Below are positions 16,232-24,309 of a stretch of 64,000 nt of DNA, piece by piece. The notes below the pieces were generated by a model, which did not search any database, was not told the origin of the DNA, and saw only the letters and a list, made by a program, of their open reading frames with translations. Source of the DNA: Ruminococcus flavefaciens (GTDB lineage: Bacteria > Bacillota > Clostridia > Oscillospirales > Ruminococcaceae); NCBI RefSeq assembly GCF_900116855.1, contig NZ_UETD01000014.1, positions 1 to 64,000 on the forward strand, written 5' to 3'. Made by a program: the position numbers and the translations under genes. Numbering within the stretch: position 1 is the first letter of the stretch; the number at the start of each line of letters is the position of its first letter.

Positions 16232-16376
16232 TCAATCATCGTCCTCGTCGTCATCATCCTCGTCGTCGTCATCATCCTCGTCGTCGTCATCATCCTCGTC
16301 GTCATCCTCATCCTCGTCGTCATCGTCATCCTCGTCCTCATCGTCATCCTCATCCTCGTCATCCTCGTCGGAGTCC
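16232..16376 (-). repeat. Asp/Glu codon microsatellite
   Basis: About 145 bp of imperfect GAY/GAR trinucleotide repeats encode the acidic tail of the LRR protein. On the + strand this reads as TCN-rich sequence and gives a meaningless poly-Ser frame. Length change by slippage is likely. Confidence 0.8.
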
Positions 16377-17791
16377 ATTATCTTCTTGTAATTCTTCTCC
16401 TCCTTGAGTTCCTCTGCCTGCTTCTTTGCAGTCTTTTCTGCCTTTCTTGCAGCAGCAGGAGCGGTCTTTTTGCTGCGCTTCATAAGCACAAGAGCGAATA
16501 CGAGAACTAAGACGATAAGTCCTATCATAGCGGCTATGAATGCGAACTTCTTGAGATTGCGGTCGGTGACGGTGTATTCGAGTCCCGATGACTTGGCGTA
16601 TTTTTCGCCTGCCGAGCCTGCGAAAACGCTGAGTGTGAAGTTCTCAACGGGCTGTACCTGAGAGTCGTTTACCGTGAAGCCTATGGCGTTTTCGCCAATG
16701 CTGCTGACAGTCTTGGGGATGCTTACCTGTTTCAGCCCATCACACGCCATAAAGGCTTTTACGCCGATACTTTTCAGACCCTCGGGAAGAATGAGCCTTT
16801 CCATCTTCATGCAGTATGCAAAGGCGTTCTCGCCGATGGTGTCAACGGTTGTGGGGATATCCACAGACTCAATGGACTGGTCGAACATGAACGCGCCGAA
16901 GTCTATAGTATGGAGTCCCTGATTGAGGTCCAGCTTTGTTATGCCCGAGCAGTAGCTGAAAGCTTCCTGACCTATGGCAGTAAGGCTGTCGGGGCAGTGT
17001 ACTGCGGTTATCTCGGCGCAGGTGGAGAAAGCGCCGTCTCTTATATTGGTAACGCCGTCGGGGATATTCACCTCGCCCTTCATATCCGTTGAGGCGCGGT
17101 ATATCTCCTTCTTGTCCTTGGTCATGAGCATATCGTTTTCATAGACAAAGGAGCTGTTTGCGGAGGTGTCTATATCCTTTATGGAGAACCAGCTTCCCAT
17201 GGCGTTGGGACCTATGGTGGTAAGGGAAGCAGGCAGCCTGAAACTGCTGATAGCAGGGCACTGATAGAATGCATACTCGCCGAATTCCGTGATAGTATCG
17301 GGGAGATTTACCTGCTGGAGATTGTCACAGAGCGCAAAGGTAAGGGGCTCTATTTTTGTTATGGTGTCGGGAACTGTAACCTCCTCGAGGGAGCTGCAGC
17401 TGAAAAATGCATAGTCGCCCATAGATTCCAGTTTTTTCGGCAGAGTCACCTTCTGCATACCCGTACAGCCGTAGAAAGCGTGGCTTCCGATAGTTTTTAT
17501 GGTATCGGGTATCTTCAGCGTACTTATTCCCGTGCAGCCGTAGAAAGCCTCGTCACCTATGGCGGTTATGGTCTTTCCGTTTCTGATAGACGGTATCTCC
17601 GATACGATGGTGGCTGAGCACTTGGTTATGGTGTAGGTATCGTCCTCGTTGAGCTCGTAGTAATAGGAGCCGTCGTAAAGGGGCTCATCCACACCGGGAA
17701 GGTCATCTGCTGCCGCACTGAAAGGTACAGCGTAGGCGGCGATAATGCCGGAAGCGAGAACAGCGGCGAGTTTTCTGAGATCAGTCTTCAT
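16232..17791 (-). CDS. BspA-type leucine-rich-repeat membrane protein with acidic tail
   Basis: A 519-residue protein: signal peptide (MKTDLRKLAAVLASGIIAAY...), then about a dozen LRR_5 repeats of the form AFYGCTGISTLKIPDTIKTIG. A membrane helix (FIAAMIGLIVLVLVFAL) lies near residue 420, followed by a basic stretch and a tail of about 50 residues that is almost only Asp and Glu. The repeats would face outside and the tail the cytoplasm. Such BspA-like LRRs often mediate surface binding. The ATG at 17791 overlaps the stop of the upstream paralogue by 11 nt, so translation is coupled; an upstream in-frame start would lie in the neighbour's acidic tail and is rejected. Confidence 0.85.
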   Translation of the reverse strand: MKTDLRKLAAVLASGIIAAYAVPFSAAADDLPGVDEPLYDGSYYYELNEDDTYTITKCSATIVSEIPSIRNGKTITAIGDEAFYGCTGISTLKIPDTIKTIGSHAFYGCTGMQKVTLPKKLESMGDYAFFSCSSLEEVTVPDTITKIEPLTFALCDNLQQVNLPDTITEFGEYAFYQCPAISSFRLPASLTTIGPNAMGSWFSIKDIDTSANSSFVYENDMLMTKDKKEIYRASTDMKGEVNIPDGVTNIRDGAFSTCAEITAVHCPDSLTAIGQEAFSYCSGITKLDLNQGLHTIDFGAFMFDQSIESVDIPTTVDTIGENAFAYCMKMERLILPEGLKSIGVKAFMACDGLKQVSIPKTVSSIGENAIGFTVNDSQVQPVENFTLSVFAGSAGEKYAKSSGLEYTVTDRNLKKFAFIAAMIGLIVLVLVFALVLMKRSKKTAPAAARKAEKTAKKQAEELKEEKNYKKIMDSDEDDEDEDDDEDEDDDDDEDEDDDEDDDDDEDDDDDEDDDDEDDD

Positions 17792-20114
17792 CTTCTTCGT
17801 CCTCCTCGTCGTCATCTTCATCCTCGTCATCTGTATCTTCGTCATCAAGGTCGAGGGTATCCTCGTCCTCCTCATCCTCATCATAGTCCTCACCGTCATC
17901 TTCCTCAGCTTCATCTTCGGAACGCTTTTTGCGGCGCTCCGCAGCCTTTTCACGCTTTTCCGCAAGCTCCTTCTCGGTCTTCTTTGCCTTGACCTTTTTA
18001 GCGGCGCTCTTGCCTATGAGTACAGCGATAAAGGCGAGTATGAGTCCTCCGAGGAAGCCGAGGAGCCTGATGTCGTAATTCTTGCCAAAGAGCTCAACGG
18101 TTCCCGTTACTACGTCCATTCCGCAGCCTTTTGCGTACTTGTAGGCTGTGGAATTCTTGGGAGCATAAACTCTGAAACCGTCAACAAGAACATTTGTGGC
18201 TTCCGGATCGTCGGAGTTGACCTGTTCCTGATAGCAGTAACCGAATGCACAGGCACCGATGTCTGTCAGGGTCTTGGGCAGGCGGAGCTTTTTCAGCGAG
18301 GTGCAGTTATAGAAAGCATCTGAGCCTAATGTCTCCAGCTTTTTGGAGAGCTTTACACTTTTCAGCGCCTTGCAGTTTTCAAAGGCAAAGGACTCTATTG
18401 AGGTCACAGATGAAAGGTCGGCGGATTCAAGGTTTACCGCGCCGTAGAAAGCTGACTGAGCAATGCTCTTAACTGACTTGGGAGCGGTGAAGCTCTTGTC
18501 CGCTTTGCAGGCGGGATAAGCTATGAGAGTAGTCTTGTCCTTGTTGTAGAGAACGCCGTCTTCAGAGGTGAAATTGCCGCTTCCGTCGGTAACGGTGATC
18601 TCCTCAAGGGCCTTGCAGTCAACGAAGGGTTCCTGATCGTTCCATTCCTTCAGCTCGCCTGAGATAGTCAGCTTTTTCAGTGCATTACAGTCGCAGAACA
18701 CCAGCTCGCCCATAGTTTCAGCGCCCTTTATCTCCACTGTTTCCAGCAGCGAGCACTTGTCAAAGACGTTGTTGCCGATGGTCTTGACGCTTGCGGGTAT
18801 GATTACGGACTTGAGATTTGGACAGGCGTAGAAAGCCATCTCTCTTATCTCGTCGATCGACTCGGGGAGGATTATCTCCGAAGCCTGACACGGGCTGAAG
18901 CAGGTGGGGTATATCTTTACTATCTTGTTGCCGTCTATTTCCTCGGGAACGGTCACCTTTGCCTCCGAGGACTGGCATGACAGCAGAACTGCGCCGTTAT
19001 CGGTGATGGCGTATTCAAAGTCGCCCGAGGTTATCCTTTCGAGGTTGAGGAGCTCGCCCTGTTCCTCCTTTGCTTCACGGGTAAGGAAAGTGAAGTTGTT
19101 GACATAATCGTAATCGGTATCCGAGTCAACGGAGTATCTCTGTGCGGCGGAGCCTGAGCTGCCGACGATAACGAAATCGTTATCGGCAACGAAATTGCCC
19201 ATGCTGGTAGAGTAGCCGAAAGCGCCGTAGCCGATGGACTCAACGGAATCGGGCACATCTATCTCGGTGAGACCTGTGTCAACAAATGCATACTGTCCTA
19301 TGGAGAGGAGGCTCTGGGGAAGAGTTATGCTTGTGATGCTCTTACAGCCTGCAAATGCACCGCCGCCGATGTCCTCAAGAGTATCGGGGAGCAGTACTTC
19401 TTCGAGAGCATCGCAATTTGAAAAGGCATACGAGCCGAGGCTGTACACAGTCGTGCCGCTGAGGTCTATCTTCTTCAGCTCCTTCATGTCGCCGAATGTG
19501 AAGTAGTTTACCTCCTCGAGAGCCTTGGGGAGCTTTATTTCGGAGAGCTGTGAATTGTAGAATGCACCTGCACAGAGCTTCTTTACGCTGTCGGGCACTG
19601 TGAAGCTCTTTCCCGACTTGCTTGCAGGATAGGCGATAAGCTCGTTTTTGTCCTTGTTGTAGAGCACGCCGTCCTCGGCAGTGTAGCTTTCATTGCCGCT
19701 GTCCACCTTTATCTCGGTGAGTTTCGTGCAGTATATAAAGGGATTGTCCGCAGAGATATAGTTCACGGAAGCAGGTATGGTGATGCTTGTAAAGCTGCAA
19801 TTTTCGGGGTCACTGCCGAATGCTGTTGTGCCCAGCTCCTTGACAGTGAGTCCGTCGATAGTATCGGGAATGACCAGTTCTGTGCCTGAAGCGGTGCAAT
19901 CCTCGATACGGGCGTCACCGTCCATAGTCTTTGAGTACATGAAGTCTCCGCTGATGGTGTAGTCACCGTAGGGAGCGCCCTCCTCGGGCTCAGATTCTTC
20001 GGTCACAGTGGTCGGTTCTGCCTCATCATCGGCAAATGAAGCCGCGGGGACGGCTCCGTAAGCACACAGGAGCACTCCTGCTATAAAGGCAGCTATTTTT
20101 TTACGGTCAAACAT
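17781..20114 (-). CDS. BspA-type leucine-rich-repeat membrane protein with acidic tail (larger paralogue)
   Basis: A 777-residue protein: signal peptide (MFDRKKIAAFIAGVLLCAYG...), two long blocks of LRR_5 repeats (AFSNCDALEEVLLPDTLEDIG pattern) with intervening YTAEDGVLYNKDKNELIAYPASK units. A membrane helix follows (FLGGLILAFIAVLIG, about residue 690), then a Lys/Arg/Glu-rich stretch and an Asp/Glu-rich end. It shares this architecture with the downstream gene, so the pair arose by duplication. Surface-exposed binding is the usual role of this family; the ligand is unknown. It has its own consensus promoter and leads a two-gene operon. Confidence 0.87.
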   Translation of the reverse strand: MFDRKKIAAFIAGVLLCAYGAVPAASFADDEAEPTTVTEESEPEEGAPYGDYTISGDFMYSKTMDGDARIEDCTASGTELVIPDTIDGLTVKELGTTAFGSDPENCSFTSITIPASVNYISADNPFIYCTKLTEIKVDSGNESYTAEDGVLYNKDKNELIAYPASKSGKSFTVPDSVKKLCAGAFYNSQLSEIKLPKALEEVNYFTFGDMKELKKIDLSGTTVYSLGSYAFSNCDALEEVLLPDTLEDIGGGAFAGCKSITSITLPQSLLSIGQYAFVDTGLTEIDVPDSVESIGYGAFGYSTSMGNFVADNDFVIVGSSGSAAQRYSVDSDTDYDYVNNFTFLTREAKEEQGELLNLERITSGDFEYAITDNGAVLLSCQSSEAKVTVPEEIDGNKIVKIYPTCFSPCQASEIILPESIDEIREMAFYACPNLKSVIIPASVKTIGNNVFDKCSLLETVEIKGAETMGELVFCDCNALKKLTISGELKEWNDQEPFVDCKALEEITVTDGSGNFTSEDGVLYNKDKTTLIAYPACKADKSFTAPKSVKSIAQSAFYGAVNLESADLSSVTSIESFAFENCKALKSVKLSKKLETLGSDAFYNCTSLKKLRLPKTLTDIGACAFGYCYQEQVNSDDPEATNVLVDGFRVYAPKNSTAYKYAKGCGMDVVTGTVELFGKNYDIRLLGFLGGLILAFIAVLIGKSAAKKVKAKKTEKELAEKREKAAERRKKRSEDEAEEDDGEDYDEDEEDEDTLDLDDEDTDDEDEDDDEEDEEDED

Positions 20115-20165
20115 AATATTACCCTCTCATTTTTTACAGCTTTCCGAAGCTGTTAATTCTTATAC

Positions 20166-20194
20166 ATTATAGCACAATGGGCGCGATATTGCAA
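20166..20194 (-). promoter_or_regulatory. Promoter of the LRR operon
   Basis: Minus strand TTGCAA (20194-20189), 17-bp spacer ending TTGTGC, TATAAT (20171-20166). A small hairpin ACAGCTTTCCGAAGCTGT lies in the leader (20137-20154). Confidence 0.85.
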
Positions 20195-20231
20195 TGAATT
20201 TCACTTATTTTTCGTATTTCACTGCGTTTTT

Positions 20232-21269
20232 TCAGAATTCGTCCATATTTCCGCCGAATGTGCAGGCGAGTATGCCTTTCAGTGAACGCAGGCTGAACTC
20301 CTTATCCACTCCGAGGCGGTAAAGCAGCTCCTCCATATTTTCCTCGCAGTACTCCGTCTCCTTTGAGTAGTTCTTGGCGATATCGGCGCAGTCCGAGATG
20401 TCGGAGCAGCCCTGTATACGGAACAGCCTGTCAAGGACGATAAGGCTGAACACCGCAAATTTAGCGCGGCTGAGCACCTCTCCGTCGAACACAGCTTTAA
20501 GGAGATAGCGAAAGATGAAATAGCTCCCCAGTCTGCGGAGCACAGGTTCCGTGCCGCTGTTTGGGGCAGAGGAGCAGGAAAGCTTTGCCGAACATTCGGC
20601 AATGTATGGCTGCCATTTTTCGTCAATGGGCTCCAGCTCCGAAAGCAGGTCAAATGCACCGCGGAGAGCTTCCTCGGCAGGAGCTTCCTCCTCGCTGTCG
20701 GGAAAGGGCATATCTATGCAAAGCTGCATTTTCTCGGCAATATCCAGCACACGGCAGAGACTTTCACGGAGGGACAGCTCCTCGTCCGCAAGTGCGGCGA
20801 ATATCTCCTCACGGGCGGCAATGAGCATGGAAAACAGCTCCTCGTCGTATTCTCCCGAGGCTGTCTCGTCGGGGACCTCCTCCTCGCAGAGGGCAAAGGG
20901 ACGGGAGACTATGAGCTCCGCCGCCGCTTCGCAGCAAAGACCCACACCGCCCTCCTTCACAGAGCCGAACCACTCGAAATACCGCGGATGGTCGGAGCAT
21001 ATCCTGCACAGCTTGTCGCCGCCCAGCTCGGTGTAAATGTCGCAGAGGCCGCTCTTGTTGAGAAAGGGACATCGCTCGTCCGCGGTGAGCAGGAATGAGC
21101 CGTCCCGTATGCTGCTGCGGAGCCTTTCTCCGAAGCTGCCGCCCACGCCTGCGTAGTACGCGGCGGTCTCCTTGTCGATATCTATTTCCCAGCCCTTGCA
21201 GCAGCTGTCGCGGCAGTTGCCTGCAATGCAGCGGAAATCCCTGTAATAGGTCGGTGTTCTGAATATCAT
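20232..21269 (-). CDS. FliB-like lysine N-methylase family protein
   Basis: A 345-residue protein whose N-terminal 125 residues carry a cysteine cluster: CIAGNCRDSCCKGW, then CPFLNKSGLCDIY, LCRICSDHPRY and GLCCEAA. This is the signature of the flagellin lysine-N-methylase (FliB) family, thought to bind a metal or Fe-S centre. The C-terminal half is helical and less conserved. It is the third gene after cpsB and capD. No flagellar gene is present, so another protein or surface target is likely, but that is inference. Its ribosome site (GGAGG) lies next to a terminator that ends capD, so expression depends on readthrough or an unseen promoter. Confidence 0.75.
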   Translation of the reverse strand: MIFRTPTYYRDFRCIAGNCRDSCCKGWEIDIDKETAAYYAGVGGSFGERLRSSIRDGSFLLTADERCPFLNKSGLCDIYTELGGDKLCRICSDHPRYFEWFGSVKEGGVGLCCEAAAELIVSRPFALCEEEVPDETASGEYDEELFSMLIAAREEIFAALADEELSLRESLCRVLDIAEKMQLCIDMPFPDSEEEAPAEEALRGAFDLLSELEPIDEKWQPYIAECSAKLSCSSAPNSGTEPVLRRLGSYFIFRYLLKAVFDGEVLSRAKFAVFSLIVLDRLFRIQGCSDISDCADIAKNYSKETEYCEENMEELLYRLGVDKEFSLRSLKGILACTFGGNMDEF

Positions 21270-21279
21270 TTTTTTCCTC

Positions 21280-21311
21280 CAAAAACAAAGGGACTGTAAG
21301 TCAGTCCCTTT
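21280..21311 (-). terminator. Terminator overlapping the capD stop codon
   Basis: Minus strand AAAGGGACTG pairs with CAGTCCCTTT around ACTTA, then TGTTTTTGGAGG. The first arm includes the last codons of capD, and the T tract runs into the ribosome site of the FliB-like gene. Confidence 0.7.
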
Positions 21312-23244
21312 TGATATTTGCTATATTTTTGTGTTCCTTGATAAGCTCCGCTCTGTTGAACTCCTCGGGAGTTATAAATGTGGGAACTATATCGTGAAGG
21401 GCTTGGATAGCCGCTTCGTTGAGGTTCTCATTGGCTGCGTTGCGGAGCCTTCTCAGGCGCTTTATGAACTCGTCGCCGTCGAGATATATCTGCTTGCCGA
21501 TGAAAATGAGCTCGTTGGAGGTCTTCTGGAGTCCCTCCTCGTCCATGAGCAGCTCCTCCTTCAGCTTTTCGCCGGGGCGGAGGCCTGTGAACTTTATCTC
21601 CACATCTTTATAGGGGACCTTTCCGTACATACGGATGAGGTTTTCCGCCAGTCTTACGATGTGGACGGGCTGACCCATATCCAGCACGAATATCTCGCCG
21701 CCCTTTGCGATGGCAGCGGCTTCCAGCACAAGGCTTACAGCCTCGGGTATGGTCATGAAGTATCTTATGACATCGGGGTGAGTGACCGTAACAGGTCTGC
21801 CCGATTCTATCTGCTTTCTGAAAAGCGGTATAACTGAGCCGTTTGAGCCCAGAACATTGCCGAAGCGTGTGGTGACGAACTCGGTACAGCCGTCCTTCTG
21901 CTGAGAGAGGTACTGTATTATCATCTCGCAGCAGCGCTTTGAAGCGCCCATGACATTGGTGGGGTTGACAGCCTTGTCCGTGGAGATCATCACGAACTTC
22001 CTTACCTTGTGGAACTGGGCAAGGGTGGCGGTATTGAAGGTGCCGATGACGTTGTTCTTTATAGCCTCCATAGGCGAATTCTCCATAAGGGGAACGTGCT
22101 TGTGGGCAGCTGCGTGGAACACGATATCGGGCTTGTACTTAGCGAAGATGCTGTCCATGCGGTAATAGTCCCTGACAGAGGCTATGAGCACTTTCAGGTC
22201 AAGCTCGTCGCCGTATTCCATAATGAGCTCCTGCTGGACCTCATAGGCATTGTTCTCATAGATATCCACAATTATGATGCGTTCGGGGCTGTATCTGGCT
22301 ATCTGGCGCACCAGCTCAGAGCCGATGGAGCCGCCTCCGCCTGTGACCATGCAGACCTTGCCGTGGATAAAGCGGCGTATCTCCTCGTTGTCGAACTTTA
22401 CAGAGGCTCGTCCCAGCAGGTCCTCCACCTTTATATCGTGCATCTGCGTCAGCAGGGGAGTATTGCCGTTGTCGAAGATAAGGTTTCCTATGAAGGGAAC
22501 CACCTTGACGGGGACGTTTGTACCCGAGCAGATATCAAGTATCCTCTTGCGCTCGTCCTCAAGACATGAGGGGATAGCGAAGATTATCTGCTCGATATGC
22601 TGCTGATCCACGAACTTGATTATCTCGGATGTGGTACCGACAACGGTAACGCCCTGTATCTCGGTGCCTATCTTGCTTCTGTCGTCGTCGATTATGCACA
22701 CAGGCTCATACTCCGCCGAGACCTTGTCCCCCTCATAGGGAGAACGCCGCGCATTGGCTATCTCGGTGAGTATCATGCGGCAGGTCTGACCGCCGCCGAC
22801 GATCATGGTACGCTTTCTGCCCTCCTCTGAGTTTATCTTTGAGAAGGTGACGAAGCTCTCCTTGAACAGAAATCTGAAAAGGCACACTCCCATGAGGGTC
22901 AGCAGAGCGTGAAGGCACACATAGCCTATGGCGAGCTCATTCCTGAGGATGTATACGAAGCTGCCCGAGGCGATGAAGCCGAAAAGTACTCCGTAGAAGC
23001 AGGAAAGATAATCGCGCTTGTGGAAGAATCTCCAGAGCTTGTTGTAGGCGCCGAAAATCAGCAGACACCCACAGCAGGTCACAGAGCCGATGACGAAGCT
23101 GATCAGCATATCGCCGCGGCTTATGTCCTTTCCGAAGAATGACAGGATAAAGTTTGCGATAAGAGCGGCGGCTATGACGATAAAAGCGTCGGCAAAGGCG
23201 AGCACCACTCTGCGGAAGCTGAAGTTACCTATTAATTTTTTCAA
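21301..23244 (-). CDS. Membrane-bound nucleotide-sugar 4,6-dehydratase (CapD/PglF/FlaA1 family)
   Basis: The 647-residue enzyme acts on UDP-GlcNAc-type sugars for capsule or glycoprotein precursors. Four membrane helices (about 10-135) and a CoA-binding-like Rossmann region (about 145-275) precede the extended-SDR domain, which starts at MVTGGGGSIGSELVRQ. The catalytic site has STDKAVNPTNVMGASK, with Met where ordinary SDR enzymes have Tyr (SMK form), as in PglF/WbpM. The start is a TTG at 23244 preceded by GGGGGGAAG. It follows cpsB by 51 nt and belongs to the same surface-glycan operon. Confidence 0.92.
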   Translation of the reverse strand: MKKLIGNFSFRRVVLAFADAFIVIAAALIANFILSFFGKDISRGDMLISFVIGSVTCCGCLLIFGAYNKLWRFFHKRDYLSCFYGVLFGFIASGSFVYILRNELAIGYVCLHALLTLMGVCLFRFLFKESFVTFSKINSEEGRKRTMIVGGGQTCRMILTEIANARRSPYEGDKVSAEYEPVCIIDDDRSKIGTEIQGVTVVGTTSEIIKFVDQQHIEQIIFAIPSCLEDERKRILDICSGTNVPVKVVPFIGNLIFDNGNTPLLTQMHDIKVEDLLGRASVKFDNEEIRRFIHGKVCMVTGGGGSIGSELVRQIARYSPERIIIVDIYENNAYEVQQELIMEYGDELDLKVLIASVRDYYRMDSIFAKYKPDIVFHAAAHKHVPLMENSPMEAIKNNVIGTFNTATLAQFHKVRKFVMISTDKAVNPTNVMGASKRCCEMIIQYLSQQKDGCTEFVTTRFGNVLGSNGSVIPLFRKQIESGRPVTVTHPDVIRYFMTIPEAVSLVLEAAAIAKGGEIFVLDMGQPVHIVRLAENLIRMYGKVPYKDVEIKFTGLRPGEKLKEELLMDEEGLQKTSNELIFIGKQIYLDGDEFIKRLRRLRNAANENLNEAAIQALHDIVPTFITPEEFNRAELIKEHKNIANIKRD

Positions 23245-23295
23245 AATCTTCCCCCCGTATCGGCAGACCTTATGGCGTGCCGACAGTTGTTCCCC

Positions 23296-24012
23296 TTACA
23301 CGCTTGCGGAATCGCAGGCGGACAGGACTTCGATAGTATTATCTGCCGTTATCATGAAATCATTCGAAGCCTCTAAAATTTCGGGGTCACATTCCTCCAA
23401 AAGCATATCCCAGTTCGGGCGTCTTGCGCCCATATTATGTGCATCGCTGCCGAAGACGATCCTCTTTTTCTCGTCTTTCAGGCGATTTAACAGCTCGGTC
23501 TCACGTTCGACGAGGAAAGCCTCGTTATTGAACTGAAAGACGGCGTCGGTCTTTAGTATCTTCTCGAAATTTTCGGGAGAGTAATACGTCAGATACCTGT
23601 GTATATGTGCAAGTATGACGGTAAGACCGTATTCTGAAGCGATGGCATTTATCTCCTCGGACATCCAGTCCTCGAAGTCACGGAAAGGCAGCTCGAGCAG
23701 TATGAGTCCTGTATCCTCGATAGCGAGTCTGTCAATGCCGTGTATTTTTGATATCCCGTGTTCGATGGCGACCTCGGCGCCCAGCAGGATATTCGGCACC
23801 GCAGCGAAGTCCGCGATGCTTTCGTAGGCGATCTCACGCCTGATGAGGTATTCTGTGAGGGACCTTTCCTCGTGAGCATAGAAATGGGGCGTAGCGACTA
23901 TTCTTTCCACGCCCTGTTCCTTCATAGTTTCTATCATACTGAGCGAGGTATCCACGTCGTATGCGCCGTCGTCGATCCCCGGCAGAATATGGCAATGGTA
24001 ATCAGTAAGCAT
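23296..24012 (-). CDS. Tyrosine-protein phosphatase of the PHP family (CpsB/YwqE-like)
   Basis: The 238-residue metal-dependent enzyme dephosphorylates the tyrosine-phosphorylated kinases that control capsule export in Gram-positive bacteria. It starts with the metal motif DYHCHILPGIDDGA, then ATPHFY, ILLGAEVAI, ILAHIHRYL and FGSDAHNMGARRPN, the full series of PHP metal ligands. The length fits the family. First gene of the cpsB-capD-fliB-like group with its own promoter. No partner tyrosine kinase (CpsD) lies in the window, although a Wzz-like protein is encoded at 34812. Confidence 0.92.
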   Translation of the reverse strand: MLTDYHCHILPGIDDGAYDVDTSLSMIETMKEQGVERIVATPHFYAHEERSLTEYLIRREIAYESIADFAAVPNILLGAEVAIEHGISKIHGIDRLAIEDTGLILLELPFRDFEDWMSEEINAIASEYGLTVILAHIHRYLTYYSPENFEKILKTDAVFQFNNEAFLVERETELLNRLKDEKKRIVFGSDAHNMGARRPNWDMLLEECDPEILEASNDFMITADNTIEVLSACDSASV

Positions 24013-24151
24013 ATTCAGTTGTCATCCTTTTGTTCCTGAGTGAGATGGGTTTATTATTCATTAAAAAAGCATATATATGTCTCTGCTTTTGTTATAATTT
24101 TTGAGTATAAGCTGCTGTAAGTTAGTGTTCGATTACAGCGATACTGCTATA

Positions 24152-24181
24152 ATTATATAACAGTTTGTCTTGTTTTGTCAA
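24152..24181 (-). promoter_or_regulatory. Promoter of the cpsB-capD group
   Basis: Minus strand TTGACA (24181-24176), 18-bp spacer, TATAAT (24157-24152); leader about 135 nt. The remaining gap to the GH5 gene holds only the GH5 terminator. Confidence 0.75.
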
Positions 24182-24248
24182 TAGGCTACAAAAGTTAATA
24201 ATATATTATAATTCAATAGCCATAAGTCAGTTTGTATATAAGGACATC

Positions 24249-24286
24249 TATAAAAAATGCAGCTGCTTTTCAGCAGCTGCATTTCA
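24249..24286 (-). terminator. Terminator of the GH5 cellulase gene
   Basis: Minus strand ATGCAGCTGC-TGAAAA-GCAGCTGCAT followed by TTTTTAT. Confidence 0.9.
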
Positions 24287-24309
24287 GAGGTATAATTGAA
24301 AGAATTGGG

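Noticed and set aside
16179..16391. Plus-strand frame coding a run of about 50 serines
   Set aside because: It is the complement of the Asp/Glu codon repeat in the LRR protein tail and has no ribosome site.
24241..24262. AGGACATCTATAAAAA as a possible second end of the MITE at 54951
   Set aside because: Only about 15 bp are similar, there is no matching inverted end nearby, and it sits in the GH5 terminator tail.
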